Under the pieces are notes generated by a model. It ran no database searches, had not been told where the DNA came from, and worked only from the letters and a program-made list of their open reading frames with translations. The translations under genes were made by a program, and so were the position numbers. Positions 1 to 8,706 of a DNA stretch of 64,000 nucleotides are shown piece after piece. The stretch spans positions 1 to 64,000 of the forward strand of contig NZ_AJTS01000029.1 in the NCBI RefSeq assembly GCF_000275725.1, read 5' to 3'. This DNA is from Vreelandella stevensii S18214 (lineage in GTDB: Bacteria > Pseudomonadota > Gammaproteobacteria > Pseudomonadales > Halomonadaceae). Numbering within the stretch: position 1 is the stretch's first letter; every line of letters starts with the position of its first letter.

Positions 1-20
1 GTTTTCAAAATAGTCGAGAT

Positions 21-59
21 AAAAAAGCGGCAGGTAATGCCCGAGGGCAAACCTGCCGC
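21..59 (-). terminator. Rho-independent terminator of the acyl-CoA dehydrogenase gene
   Basis: A 9-bp perfect stem (GCGGCAGGT at 27-35 with ACCTGCCGC at 51-59) encloses a second short stem (TGCCC/GGGCA). On the minus strand it is followed by six T residues (complement of 21-26). It lies 50 bp past the stop codon at 110, as expected for an intrinsic terminator. Confidence 0.9.
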
Positions 60-109
60 AAACCACCGATCAGTACCCTGACCAGAGAGTGCCTGGCAAA
101 GGCGTGGGC

Positions 110-1915
110 TTAGATCTCGAAGCCCAGGCCAAAATCTTCGCTGGAAATCGCCATCAAGCTACCGGCACCTGCCTGGATCATGGCGGCGTGCGCCCTGGTA
201 CGTGGCAGCAGACGCTGGTAGTAGAAACGCGCGGTATTCAGTTTGGCCGTGTAGAAAGCGGCATCTTCACCCCCCTGTGCGCTAGCGGCCTGTTTTGCAG
301 CGCGAGCAAACAGATAGGCGACGGCGACATAGCCGGAGTACATCAGGTAATCGACGCTGGCAGCCCCTACTTCTTCACGATCCTGCATGGCCTTCATACC
401 GATACCCATGGTGAGTTCACCCCACTGGGCATTGAGCCTGGCCAGCGGTTCGATGAATTCCTTGAGCGCAGGGTTGTCGGCTTCAGCCTGGCAGAACTTG
501 TGAATCTCCTTGGTGAAGACCTTGAGAGATTCACCCTGGCTCATCAGCACCTTGCGGCCCAGCAGGTCCAGCGCCTGGATACCGGTCGTGCCTTCATAGA
601 GACGCGTGATACGCGCATCACGTACCAACTGCTCCATGCCCCACTCTTTGATGAAACCGTGACCGCCAAAAATCTGCACGCCTTCATTGGTACACTCGAA
701 GCCCACTTCCGTCAGGAAGGCCTTCACGATCGGCGTCAGCAGGCCAAGCAAGGTCTCGGCACGCTCCTTCTCTTCGCCTGCTGCGCCATGCTCGACCACA
801 TCCAGCATCTGGGCGGTGTACAGCACCAGCATGCGCCCGCCTTCTGCAAAGGCTTTTTGGGTCAGCAGCATACGACGCACGTCGGGATGGACAATGATCG
901 GGTCGGCGGCTTTATCAGGGGCCTGAACACCTGAAAGGCCACGCATCTGCAAACGATCACGGGCATAGCTGAGCGAGTTCTGGAAGCTGGCCTCCATCAG
1001 ACCAAGCCCTTGAATCCCCACGCCCAGACGGGCCGCATTCATCATGGTGAACATGCAAGCCAAACCCTTGTTCGGCGCGCCTACCAGGTAGCCCGTGGCA
1101 CCATCAAAGTTCATGACGCACGTTGCGTTGCCGTGAATCCCCATCTTGTGCTCAAGAGAGCCACAGCTGACACCATTGCGCTGCCCAGGATTACCCTCGG
1201 CATCGGGCAGGAACTTGGGTACGACAAACAGTGAAATGCCTTTGGAGCCTTCCGGCGCATCCGGCAGCTTGGCCAGCACCAGATGAACGATGTTCTCGGC
1301 CAGATTGTGCTCACCGGCAGAAATGAAGATCTTGGTGCCGGTGATCTGATACGTGTCGCCCTCAGCAGGAACCGCACGGGTCTTGATCAGCCCGAGGTCG
1401 GTACCGCAATGGGGTTCGGTCAAACACATGGTGCCGGTCCATACGCCCTCGACCAGCTTGGTGAGGTAAGTGGCCTTTTGCGCCTCGGTTCCATGATGAC
1501 GCAGCGCGTCTGCGGCGCCGTGGGAAAGCCCCGGATACATGCCCCACGCCAGGTTGGTGGAGCAGATCATTTCGGAGAGCATCATGGCCAGTGAAGGCGG
1601 CAGCCCCTGCCCGCCTTGCTCAGGGTCCGCCGCCAGGCTTGGCCAACCCCCTTCGACATACTGCTGGTAGGCCTCCTTGAAACCACGGGGCGCCTTGACC
1701 TCGCCACCTTCCAGCAGACAACCCTCTTCATCACCGCTCTGGTTCAATGGCAGCAGCACGTCACGAGCAAAACGAGCACCCTCTTCCAGAATCGCTCCGA
1801 CAACATCGGGAGACGCTTCTTCACCGTTGGGGAGTGCCGCGTAGTGGCTGGGGTAATCAAACATTTCGTTCATCACGAAACGCATGTCACGCAGGGGGGC
1901 TTGATAGCTGGGCAT
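110..1915 (-). CDS. Acyl-CoA dehydrogenase, long DmdC-like type with C-terminal extension
   Basis: FAD-dependent alpha,beta-dehydrogenation of an acyl-CoA, the first oxidation step of beta-oxidation, passing electrons to ETF. The 601-aa product is longer than the ~380-aa core family. The usual N-terminal, middle and C-terminal dehydrogenase domains are followed by an extra helical C-terminal domain (about residues 470-600), as in DmdC-like enzymes. The likely catalytic Glu is in RLYEGTTGIQ near residue 441. The ATG at 1915 is chosen because AGGAG stands just before it; an in-frame start 45 bp upstream would add an atypical leader. It has its own terminator and two PsrA-like palindromes upstream, so it is probably a single-gene unit under fatty-acid control. 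Substrate chain length cannot be read from the sequence; methylthiopropionyl-CoA is a family possibility only. Confidence 0.92.
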   Translation of the reverse strand: MPSYQAPLRDMRFVMNEMFDYPSHYAALPNGEEASPDVVGAILEEGARFARDVLLPLNQSGDEEGCLLEGGEVKAPRGFKEAYQQYVEGGWPSLAADPEQGGQGLPPSLAMMLSEMICSTNLAWGMYPGLSHGAADALRHHGTEAQKATYLTKLVEGVWTGTMCLTEPHCGTDLGLIKTRAVPAEGDTYQITGTKIFISAGEHNLAENIVHLVLAKLPDAPEGSKGISLFVVPKFLPDAEGNPGQRNGVSCGSLEHKMGIHGNATCVMNFDGATGYLVGAPNKGLACMFTMMNAARLGVGIQGLGLMEASFQNSLSYARDRLQMRGLSGVQAPDKAADPIIVHPDVRRMLLTQKAFAEGGRMLVLYTAQMLDVVEHGAAGEEKERAETLLGLLTPIVKAFLTEVGFECTNEGVQIFGGHGFIKEWGMEQLVRDARITRLYEGTTGIQALDLLGRKVLMSQGESLKVFTKEIHKFCQAEADNPALKEFIEPLARLNAQWGELTMGIGMKAMQDREEVGAASVDYLMYSGYVAVAYLFARAAKQAASAQGGEDAAFYTAKLNTARFYYQRLLPRTRAHAAMIQAGAGSLMAISSEDFGLGFEI

Positions 1916-1964
1916 GTCACTTCTCCTAAACGGGGGGATGAAAGGGCTGCTACTCAGCACACAC

Positions 1965-1984
1965 TTTCAAACACGTGTTTGAAA
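1965..1984. promoter_or_regulatory. Perfect 20-bp palindrome, PsrA/FadR-like operator
   Basis: TTTCAAAC-ACGT-GTTTGAAA reads identically on both strands and lies 50 bp upstream of the acyl-CoA dehydrogenase ATG. It fits the CAAAC-N4-GTTTG pattern reported for the TetR-type fatty-acid regulator PsrA. No psrA gene is in this window, so the regulator is inferred. Confidence 0.6.
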
Positions 1985-2007
1985 ATTAGCGCGCAGGCCC
2001 GACACAG

Positions 2008-2023
2008 TCAAGCAGTCGTTTGA
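2008..2023. promoter_or_regulatory. Second, imperfect PsrA-like operator
   Basis: TCAAGC-AGTC-GTTTGA is a palindrome with one mismatch and matches the core of the perfect site at 1965-1984, about 41 bp away centre to centre. The pair suggests tandem binding of one dimeric repressor. Confidence 0.4.
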
Positions 2024-2084
2024 ATTAAACCGCAAAACCGGCTACAACTTTGGTCGCCACCCTTCTAATGGCATGTTTTTAAAA

Positions 2085-2115
2085 TAAAAAAACCTGCCCC
2101 AAAAGCACGGGCAGG
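2085..2115 (-). terminator. Rho-independent terminator of the acyl-CoA ligase/SDR operon
   Basis: Stem CCTGCCC (2093-2099) with GGGCAGG (2109-2115). On the minus strand it is followed by a T-rich run, the complement of 2081-2092. It lies 28 bp after the SDR stop codon and separates this operon from the acyl-CoA dehydrogenase gene. Confidence 0.85.
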
Positions 2116-2143
2116 ATATCCATCAGGGCTTACTGAGCGTCGA

Positions 2144-2911
2144 TCACTGCATTCGGATGCCGCCGTCCAGGCGAATCACTTCACCATTGAGCATCGGGTT
2201 GGTAATGATCTGCTCGGCCAGCAGCGCGAACTCGTCAGGCTTGCCCAAACGCTTGGGAAAAGGCACCGCAGCGGCCAACGCCTGGGCAGCTTCGTCCGGT
2301 ATCTCGCTCATCATGGGGGTTTCGAATACCCCTGGCGCAATGGCCATGACACGAATGGCGTGACGCGACAGCTCTCTGGCGGCAGGCAAACTCATGCCCA
2401 CAACCCCCGCCTTGGAGGCACTGTAGGCGCACTGCCCGACTTGCCCATCGAACGCGGCAATCGATGCGGTATTGATGATGATGCCCCGCTCACCCCCATC
2501 GTCTGGCGGATTGCTGGCCATGGTGGCGGCCGCCAGACGCATGACATTGAAGGTACCTACCAGATTGATCTGAATGGTGCGCGCATAGCTCTCGAGATCT
2601 GCCGGGTTGCCTTGCCGATCCACCAGCTTGGCCACGCTGACCACGCCCGCACAATGAACCACTCCCGAAAGGCCGCTTTCGCCCCCCAGCGCAACGGCCT
2701 TGTTCACCGCCGCCTGCATGTCGTCGGCGGAGGTAATGTCGGCGATGCAGGCGTGCGCCTGAGCCCCCCATTGCTCGGCAAGGTCCGCCACACGATCATT
2801 CATGTCGCACAGCACCACCTTCCCACCCGCCTTTACCAGTCGTGCTGCCGTCGCCGCCCCTAACCCTGAGGCCGCCCCGGTAATCAAAAACGTACGATCC
2901 TTTACCTGCAT
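2144..2911 (-). CDS. SDR-family 3-hydroxyacyl-CoA dehydrogenase (type II-like)
   Basis: Short-chain dehydrogenase/reductase of 255 aa, likely oxidising 3-hydroxyacyl-CoA with NAD. The N-terminal cofactor motif TGAASGLG is present near residue 12, the NTAS strand follows, and the active-site YSASK with its upstream Ser lies about two-thirds along. It resembles bacterial homologues of type II 3-hydroxyacyl-CoA dehydrogenase (HSD17B10). The ATG at 2911 is preceded by AGAGGAAG; the longer upstream reading frame has unlikely composition and overlaps the ligase gene. It sits 31 bp behind the acyl-CoA ligase on the same strand and ends at a terminator, so the two form an operon. Exact substrate is inferred from context. 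Confidence 0.88.
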   Translation of the reverse strand: MQVKDRTFLITGAASGLGAATAARLVKAGGKVVLCDMNDRVADLAEQWGAQAHACIADITSADDMQAAVNKAVALGGESGLSGVVHCAGVVSVAKLVDRQGNPADLESYARTIQINLVGTFNVMRLAAATMASNPPDDGGERGIIINTASIAAFDGQVGQCAYSASKAGVVGMSLPAARELSRHAIRVMAIAPGVFETPMMSEIPDEAAQALAAAVPFPKRLGKPDEFALLAEQIITNPMLNGEVIRLDGGIRMQ

Positions 2912-2942
2912 GGCACTCTTCCTCTGAATGATGTCCTGTAAA

Positions 2943-4619
2943 TCAAGAGTTGTGGCGCGCTTGCTCGGCGGCTTGAGCACGCAGTTTGAAGCGCTGAATC
3001 TTGCCGCTGGGTGTTTTGGGCAGCTCATCGACGAACTCGATGACCCGAGGAAAAGCGTGAGTAGAGAGCCGCTCGCGTACCTGCTGGCGAATCTCCTCCG
3101 CCAGCGCATCGCTGGGCTCGAAGCCATCGCGCAGCACGATGTACGACTTGATGACTTCGCCACGAATCTCATCCGGCTGCCCCACGGCGGCGGACTCGGC
3201 CACCGCCGGGTGCGTCATGACGCTATTCTCGACATCCGTTGGCCCCACTCGGTAGCCCGCCGTGGTAATGATGTCATCATCACGGCCAGCAAACTGGAAC
3301 GACCCATCTTCATTACGAATGACCACATCGCCGGTCAGGTAGTAGCCGTTGACGAAGGGGTCTTTCTCCTGCCAGGTATAGCCTTGGAAAAAGTGGGCTG
3401 GCGAGCGCTTGATATCCACTGCCAGTACGCCAGGCTCGCCAGGCGGCAGCTCGTTGTATTCGGCGTCGAGAATGGCCAGACGATAGCCAGGCATCGGGAC
3501 GCCCATGGCCCCCACGTGCTTGGGGTGGCCCAGGGAGTGGTGGTTGTTACAGGTCATGCCCGTTTCTGTCTGACCATAGTGATCCATCACCGGACAGCCC
3601 AACGACTTTTCCACCCAAGTGACCACCTCGGTATTGAGCGGCTCCCCTGCGGAGCTGGCCGCCCGTAGCGTCAGGGTCTGGTGAGCGTCGTCGAACAGGC
3701 CAGACGCCTTCATGAGGCGGTAGGCCGTCGGCGCGGCGGCGAAATTGGTGATCTGATGACGTTTCATGAACGCCAGCGCGCCTTCGGCACTGAAGCCAGC
3801 TTCGCAAAAGTGTGTCGTTACCCCCAACAGCAGCGGCCCAGCAATGGCGTAATACAGACCGTAGGCCCAGCCGGGGTCGGCCATGTTCCAGAAACGATCC
3901 TCCTCACGCAGGTCGACCGCCAGCTCCATATAGAGCGCAAAGGCCGTCATACCCGACAGGGGCACGGCAACGCCTTTGGGCTTGCCGACCGTCCCCGAGG
4001 TAAACATCTGCAGGAACGGCTGGTCCGGCGACAGTCGGGGCGGCGTATCGCTAATTGACGTATACGTCAATGCCGCCTGCCAATCATGATCCTGAGCGTG
4101 CTCGCGGGTAGCGCCACCCACGGCCAGCACCGGCGGGCACTGGCTCAGGCCATCGAATTTATAGCGATTGGCATGATCGGTAATCACCAGTTTGGTATCC
4201 GCGCGGCCCAACCGGTAATCGACCGCATCGGGCCCAAACGCGGTAAAGAGCGGCTGATAGACCGCACCAATCCGCCAGGTGGCGAGCACGGCCACCAGCA
4301 GCGCTGCCGAGCGCGGCAGCATGCAGGCAATTCGGTCCCCCTCCCCCAGCCCCTGGCTTTTCAGCCACCCTGCCAGATGCCCACTCTGCTGCTCCAGTTC
4401 GGCATAGGTCAGCGTATGGGTTTGGCCTTGGGTATCTTCATGCACCAGCGCCAGCACATCACCACGGCCCTGACGCACGTGCCTTCCACAGCAAGCCTCG
4501 TAGGCATTCAGGCACCCATCGTGGTGGTCATCCAGCCTGGCGACGACGCTATCTATTGAAAAATCCTCGAGAAATGTCGAATACGCGGGAAGTGAGGTTG
4601 CTGCTGATGTCGCTGTCAT
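2943..4619 (-). CDS. Acyl-CoA ligase of the acetyl-CoA synthetase type (AMP-forming)
   Basis: ANL-superfamily adenylating enzyme (558 aa) activating a short- or medium-chain acid to its CoA thioester. Motifs in order: P-loop TSGTVGKPKG, adenylate-binding DHYGQTETG, hinge region YLTGDV and GRDDD, and the C-terminal catalytic lysine in PKTPSGKIQR. It resembles AcsA-like medium-chain ligases more than the membrane-associated FadD type also present here at 30538. The start at 4619 has AAGAGAG about 7 bp upstream. It is the first gene of a two-gene operon with the SDR dehydrogenase and is probably controlled by the adjacent TetR regulator or through the palindrome at 4691-4706. The acid used cannot be determined. 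Confidence 0.88.
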   Translation of the reverse strand: MTATSAATSLPAYSTFLEDFSIDSVVARLDDHHDGCLNAYEACCGRHVRQGRGDVLALVHEDTQGQTHTLTYAELEQQSGHLAGWLKSQGLGEGDRIACMLPRSAALLVAVLATWRIGAVYQPLFTAFGPDAVDYRLGRADTKLVITDHANRYKFDGLSQCPPVLAVGGATREHAQDHDWQAALTYTSISDTPPRLSPDQPFLQMFTSGTVGKPKGVAVPLSGMTAFALYMELAVDLREEDRFWNMADPGWAYGLYYAIAGPLLLGVTTHFCEAGFSAEGALAFMKRHQITNFAAAPTAYRLMKASGLFDDAHQTLTLRAASSAGEPLNTEVVTWVEKSLGCPVMDHYGQTETGMTCNNHHSLGHPKHVGAMGVPMPGYRLAILDAEYNELPPGEPGVLAVDIKRSPAHFFQGYTWQEKDPFVNGYYLTGDVVIRNEDGSFQFAGRDDDIITTAGYRVGPTDVENSVMTHPAVAESAAVGQPDEIRGEVIKSYIVLRDGFEPSDALAEEIRQQVRERLSTHAFPRVIEFVDELPKTPSGKIQRFKLRAQAAEQARHNS

Positions 4620-4690
4620 GACGGCTCTCTTGTGTTGTTGGTCGTGAGCACTGGGTCAGGCAGGATTCCACGTAGTATTGGTGTTATTGT

Positions 4691-4706
4691 CCGTTTACGT
4701 TAACGG
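4691..4706. promoter_or_regulatory. Near-perfect 16-bp palindrome upstream of the acyl-CoA ligase
   Basis: CCGTTTACGTTAACGG is symmetric except for one base pair in each half. It lies 72 bp before the ligase start codon, where an operator would be expected. It differs from the palindrome between the TetR gene and the thiolase, so a second regulator is possible. Confidence 0.45.
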
Positions 4707-4829
4707 AAGCCTACCGAATATCTCAACGCTAAAAGCATTTACTCAAGAGCGCAAGCCGCAAGCCGCTCGAGAGGGTTAGACGTTGGTCGATCAGACAGCG
4801 GTTGGAGAAGCCAGAAGGGGCCAGAAACT

Positions 4830-4879
4830 ATCGAGAAAAAAACATCGAGAAAAAATCATCGAGAAAAAATCATCGAGAC
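4830..4879. repeat. 14-bp direct tandem repeat, about 3.6 copies
   Basis: Units of the form ATCGAGAAAAAA(T/A)C start at 4830, 4844, 4858 and, partially, 4872. The last partial copy is inside the 3' end of the TetR gene. On the minus strand the repeat gives three T-runs just after the TetR stop codon, which may act as transcript-end signals although no hairpin precedes them. Confidence 0.8.
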
Positions 4880-5442
4880 AGGATCATCGCGACCAGCTCA
4901 TCGGCCAGGTCGTCCGGGGTGCGCGGGCCATTGGGATCGTACCAGCGAACGGTCCAGTTCAAGGCACCGAGAATAAAGCGGGAAACCAGAAAGCGGTCTC
5001 CATGAATGAGCCCTGCTGCCAGAGCATCGTCGATCACCTCGACCCACATGGCCTCGTAGGCATCGCGCAAATGGCTCAAGTGAGCGCTGGCCGCAGGGTC
5101 CAGGCGACGCCATTCGAACAGCGCTACCACATGGGCATTACGGTCGGCAAACAGCGTATCGAGGTGCGCGCGCGCCATGGCATGCAATCGCGCCTCTGGC
5201 TGATCGGGGCATGCCTGTAGCGCCGCTCTGGCGATGGTCAGTGCGTTCTGAGTGCCCTCCTCGATCACCGCTGCCAGAATTTCCTGCTTGTCCTTGAAGT
5301 GATGAAACAGGCTGCCAGACTTGATGCCCATTTCCTGGGCTAGCATGCGCACCGTGGTGCGGTCAAAGCCCTCTTGAACGAATAGCTGAGCGGCTAAGCG
5401 CGTCAATTCCTTGCGGCGAGGAGAGGCATTCATTACATTCAT
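4870..5442 (-). CDS. TetR-family transcriptional regulator
   Basis: A 190-aa repressor-type protein. The N-terminal helix-turn-helix (about residues 8-55, with FVQEGFDRTTVRMLAQEMGI and SGSLFHHF) is typical TetR; the C-terminal part is a ligand-binding helical domain of the kind found in fatty-acid and acyl-CoA regulators. Two ATGs, at 5442 and 5433, are possible; the longer upstream frame would run into the promoter region. It is divergent from the thiolase and codirectional with the acyl-CoA ligase operon, so it probably controls one or both in response to an acyl-CoA. A candidate operator is at 5453-5466. Confidence 0.85.
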   Translation of the reverse strand: MNVMNASPRRKELTRLAAQLFVQEGFDRTTVRMLAQEMGIKSGSLFHHFKDKQEILAAVIEEGTQNALTIARAALQACPDQPEARLHAMARAHLDTLFADRNAHVVALFEWRRLDPAASAHLSHLRDAYEAMWVEVIDDALAAGLIHGDRFLVSRFILGALNWTVRWYDPNGPRTPDDLADELVAMILSR

Positions 5443-5452
5443 GTCATTTACA

Positions 5453-5466
5453 CTAGCGCTTGCTTG
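5453..5466. promoter_or_regulatory. Candidate TetR operator in the divergent TetR/thiolase promoter region
   Basis: The inverted repeat C-N-AGC-GCTT-GCT-N-G lies 11 bp before the TetR start codon and about 94 bp before the thiolase start. Its form AGC-N4-GCT is common among TetR operators. Short and imperfect, so tentative. Confidence 0.4.
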
Positions 5467-5559
5467 GTTAGCTAGGAGAAGACCACAGCCCCGCCAGCGG
5501 GTCAACGCATCGCTAGCCGCTCAGCACGATAATCACAACAATCTATCAGGAGATAGGCC

Positions 5560-6747
5560 ATGAGTAACGCTACCGACATCGTCTTTTTATCCGCCACCCG
5601 CACCCCCATGGGGGGCATGATGGGCAGCCTTTCCACCTTGAGCGCCCCGGAGCTGGCCGCCGTGGCCATTCGCGCCGCCATCGAGCGAGCAGGTATCGAT
5701 GCTGCGCTCGTCGAAGAGGGCATCATGGGCTGCGTTCTGCCTGGCGGAGTCAAGCAAGGTCCGGCGCGCCAGGCCATGCGACAGGCAGGCATTCCCGATG
5801 CCAATGGTGCCACGACCATCAACAAACTCTGCGGCTCTGGCATGAAAGCGGCCATGTTGGCCCATGACCTGATCAAGGCGGGCAGTGGAGCAATAGTGCT
5901 GGCGGGCGGCATGGAGTCCATGTCGAATGCCCCCCATGTGCTGACCAAGGCACGCGGCGGCTATCGTCTAGGCCACGGTGAGCTGAAGGACCACATGTTT
6001 CTCGATGGCCTGGAAGATGCCGAAACCGGCAAGCTGATGGGGGTCTTTGCACAAGAGGTGGCCACCGAGCGTGGCTACAGCCGTGAACGGCTGGACGATT
6101 TCGCGATTGCCTCGCTGGAACGGGCCATGGCCGCCACCAACCATGGCGACCTGGATGCCGAGATGGCGCCCGTCACGGTGACGACCCGCCAAGGTGAAAC
6201 CGTGGTGTCCCACGATGAGCAGCCCTTTCAGGCCAAACTGGACAAGATTCGCCAGCTGCGCCCAGCGTTTGCAAAAGATGGCACCATTACCGCCGCCAAT
6301 GCGAGTTCGATCTCCGACGGCGCCTCGGCGCTGATTTTATCGAGCCATGAAGCAGCACAGCGTCACGGTGTCAAACCGCTGGCCAGAATGCTAGGGCATG
6401 CCACCCACTCGCGTCATCCCAGCGAATTTACCATCGCGCCGGTGGGAGCCATCGAGAAGCTGATGAAAAAGCTTGGCTGGGGCGTCAATGATGTAGACCT
6501 GTTCGAGATCAACGAAGCCTTTGCAGTCGTCACGCTGATGGCCATGGATGATCTGGGCCTGCCTCATGAAAAGGTCAACGTGTTTGGCGGCGCCTGTGCC
6601 CAGGGGCATCCCATCGGCTCTACCGGCTCACGCATCATCGCTACGCTGATTCATGCCTTGCGCCAGAAAGGCGGCAAACGCGGCATCGCCAGCTTGTGCA
6701 TTGGTGGCGGTGAAGCAACCGCCGTGGCGGTCGAGCTGATCGACTGA
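5560..6747 (+). CDS. Thiolase (acetyl-CoA C-acyltransferase)
   Basis: Condenses or cleaves acyl-CoA thioesters; here most likely the last step of the catabolic set encoded to its left. The 395-aa length and catalytic residues match the family: nucleophile Cys91 (KLCGSGMKA), His350 (GHPIGSTG) and Cys380 (CIGGGEA), plus NEAF before the His. Very close in layout to AtoB/PhaA-type biosynthetic or degradative thiolases; sequence alone does not separate these. AGGAGATAG precedes the ATG. Divergent from the TetR gene, so likely its target. A 10-bp perfect hairpin follows the stop codon. Confidence 0.93.
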   Translation: MSNATDIVFLSATRTPMGGMMGSLSTLSAPELAAVAIRAAIERAGIDAALVEEGIMGCVLPGGVKQGPARQAMRQAGIPDANGATTINKLCGSGMKAAMLAHDLIKAGSGAIVLAGGMESMSNAPHVLTKARGGYRLGHGELKDHMFLDGLEDAETGKLMGVFAQEVATERGYSRERLDDFAIASLERAMAATNHGDLDAEMAPVTVTTRQGETVVSHDEQPFQAKLDKIRQLRPAFAKDGTITAANASSISDGASALILSSHEAAQRHGVKPLARMLGHATHSRHPSEFTIAPVGAIEKLMKKLGWGVNDVDLFEINEAFAVVTLMAMDDLGLPHEKVNVFGGACAQGHPIGSTGSRIIATLIHALRQKGGKRGIASLCIGGGEATAVAVELID

Positions 6748-6754
6748 TTCACAG

Positions 6755-6784
6755 CGCGCTTCATGGCGGCAGCAATGAAGCGCG
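6755..6784 (+). terminator. GC-rich hairpin after the thiolase
   Basis: Perfect 10-bp stem CGCGCTTCAT (6755-6764) with ATGAAGCGCG (6775-6784) eight bases past the stop codon. There is no T-run on the plus strand, so it may terminate weakly or protect the transcript end. Confidence 0.5.
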
Positions 6785-6826
6785 TCTGGACCATGGCTGA
6801 CAAAATGGTGGAGGTTGCCACAAAAG

Positions 6827-6846
6827 ATATATGAAAATTCATATAT
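6827..6846. promoter_or_regulatory. ars operator 1 upstream of arsH
   Basis: ATATATGA-AAAT-TCATATAT, an inverted repeat with perfect 8-bp arms (10 bp if the flanking G and C are counted from 6826 to 6847). The same arms with the same 4-bp spacing occur upstream of the gapdh-arsJ operon at 12845-12864. Position and form fit an ArsR/SmtB-family operator. Confidence 0.75.
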
Positions 6847-6886
6847 CAATGCCATAATGAAGGACATCGTTTTAACGGACCTTCAC

Positions 6887-7606
6887 ATGGCACACTTCGA
6901 CACCTTACCCAACCTCGACCCTGCCCTGTTCAAGATTCCCAGCCCGGAATCCCTGGGGTTGACGAGCAACGACCTCCCCTCCCCCAACATCCTGCTGCTG
7001 TATGGCTCGCTACGCAAACGCTCCTTCAGCCGACTGGTCGTCGAAGAAGCCGCGCGCCTGCTCGAAGCCATGGGGGCTCAAACACGCATCTATGACCCCA
7101 GCGGACTTCCTCTCCCCGATGCCGAGGATGCCAGCCACCCCAAAGTGGAAGAGCTGCGCACGCTGGCCCAGTGGGCGGAAGGCATGGTCTGGTGCTCCCC
7201 CGAACGACATGGCGCCATGACCGGCATCATGAAGGCACAGATCGACTGGATTCCTCTGGCACTGGGGGGTGTCAGACCCACCCAAGGCAAGACACTGGCA
7301 GTCATGCAGGTGTGCGGCGGTTCCCAGTCGTTCAATACGGTGAATCAGCTGCGTATTCTGGGTCGCTGGATGCGGATGCTGACCATTCCCAACCAATCCT
7401 CGGTGCCCAAGGCCTTCATGGAGTTCGATGACGACGACCGCATGAAACCCTCACCTTTCTATGACCGCATCGTGGACGTCATGGAAGAGCTGATGAAATT
7501 CACGCTGCTGACCCGAGAGCGCAGCGACCTGCTGACCGACCGCTACTCCGAGCGCAAGGAGAGTGCCGAAGAGCTCTCCCGACGGGTCAACCAGCGCGCC
7601 ATTTGA
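6887..7606 (+). CDS. arsH: ArsH, NADPH-dependent FMN reductase / organoarsenical oxidase
   Basis: Flavodoxin-like fold protein that in characterised cases oxidises trivalent organoarsenicals and also reduces FMN or metals. The FMN-phosphate loop GSLRKRSFS lies near residues 41-49, and the family segment [20 protein letters not shown] follows. The start is uncertain: ATG 6887 gives 239 aa beginning [11 protein letters not shown], the form usual for ArsH; an in-frame ATG at 6857 would add 10 residues, and the earliest one at 6815 lies before the operator and is unlikely. No strong Shine-Dalgarno is seen for any of them. First gene of arsH-acr3-arsC-CC protein, with 13-bp gaps, under operator 6827-6846. 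Confidence 0.93.
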   Translation: MAHFDTLPNLDPALFKIPSPESLGLTSNDLPSPNILLLYGSLRKRSFSRLVVEEAARLLEAMGAQTRIYDPSGLPLPDAEDASHPKVEELRTLAQWAEGMVWCSPERHGAMTGIMKAQIDWIPLALGGVRPTQGKTLAVMQVCGGSQSFNTVNQLRILGRWMRMLTIPNQSSVPKAFMEFDDDDRMKPSPFYDRIVDVMEELMKFTLLTRERSDLLTDRYSERKESAEELSRRVNQRAI

Positions 7607-7619
7607 ACGAGGAGTGAAC

Positions 7620-8693
7620 ATGACACAGCCACAGCCAGCCGCCCCCAGCAGCGCCGACATGGGACTTTTCGAGCGCTATTTGTCGCTCTGGGTGGCCATT
7701 GCCATCATGGTCGGTATCGCCGTGGGTCAATGGGCACCCCAGGTACCGGAAACCCTGGCGCGCTTTGAGTATGCTCAGGTGTCGCTGCCCATCGCCGTGC
7801 TGATCTGGGCGATGATTTTCCCGATGATGGCACAAATCGACTTCAGCGCGGTCGCCGGTGTGCGCCGTCAGCCCAAGGGGCTGACCATCACCACCACCGT
7901 CAACTGGCTGATCAAGCCATTCACCATGTTCGCGCTGGCCTGGCTCTTCTTCATGGTGATTTTCCGCCCGTTCATCCCTGAAGCGTTGGCCAACCAGTAT
8001 CTGGCCGGGGCGATTCTGCTGGGGGCCGCCCCCTGCACGGCCATGGTGTTCGTATGGAGCTACCTGACACGGGGCGACGCGGCTTACACCCTGGTACAGG
8101 TAGCGCTGAATGATCTGATCATGCTGTTTGCCTTTGCCCCCATCGTGGTTCTGCTGTTGGGCATCTCGAACATCCAGGTCCCGTGGAACACGGTGCTGCT
8201 CTCGGTCGTGCTCTACATCGTCATTCCCCTGGCCGCTGGCTATGTCACTCGCAAAGCGCTGATGGCCAGAAAAGGCGCCGAATGGTACGACAAGGTGTTC
8301 ATGAAACGCTTGGCCCCGGTCACCCCCATGGGCCTGATCGTCACGCTGGTCTTACTGTTTGCTTTTCAAGGCGATGTCATCCTGAGCAATCCGCTGCATA
8401 TCGTGCTGATTGCCGTTCCGCTGATCATTCAGACCTTTCTTATTTTCTTCATCGCCTATGGTTGGGCCAAGGCGTGGCGCGTACCGCATAATATCGCCGC
8501 GCCGGGAGCAATGATTGGTGCCAGCAATTTTTTTGAACTCGCCGTGGCCGCCGCCATCGCGCTGTTTGGCCTGCAGTCTGGAGCAGCCCTGGTCACTGTG
8601 GTCGGCGTGCTGGTAGAAGTGCCGCTCATGCTGGCCCTGGTGCGTATCGCCAATAAGACGCGCGCGCATTTTCCTGCAGCCCAACCCTCCTGA
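7620..8693 (+). CDS. acr3: Acr3-type arsenite efflux permease
   Basis: Inner-membrane arsenite exporter of the bile/arsenite/riboflavin transporter superfamily (357 aa, about 10 hydrophobic segments). The conserved arsenite-pathway cysteine is Cys139 in AAPCTAMVF. It starts at the ATG at 7620 after ACGAGGAGTGAAC, 13 bp behind arsH. It exports arsenite made by the downstream ArsC. No arsA ATPase gene accompanies it, so it should work as a secondary transporter driven by the proton-motive force. Confidence 0.95.
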   Translation: MTQPQPAAPSSADMGLFERYLSLWVAIAIMVGIAVGQWAPQVPETLARFEYAQVSLPIAVLIWAMIFPMMAQIDFSAVAGVRRQPKGLTITTTVNWLIKPFTMFALAWLFFMVIFRPFIPEALANQYLAGAILLGAAPCTAMVFVWSYLTRGDAAYTLVQVALNDLIMLFAFAPIVVLLLGISNIQVPWNTVLLSVVLYIVIPLAAGYVTRKALMARKGAEWYDKVFMKRLAPVTPMGLIVTLVLLFAFQGDVILSNPLHIVLIAVPLIIQTFLIFFIAYGWAKAWRVPHNIAAPGAMIGASNFFELAVAAAIALFGLQSGAALVTVVGVLVEVPLMLALVRIANKTRAHFPAAQPS

Positions 8694-8706
8694 TGAGGAC
8701 CCCGCC

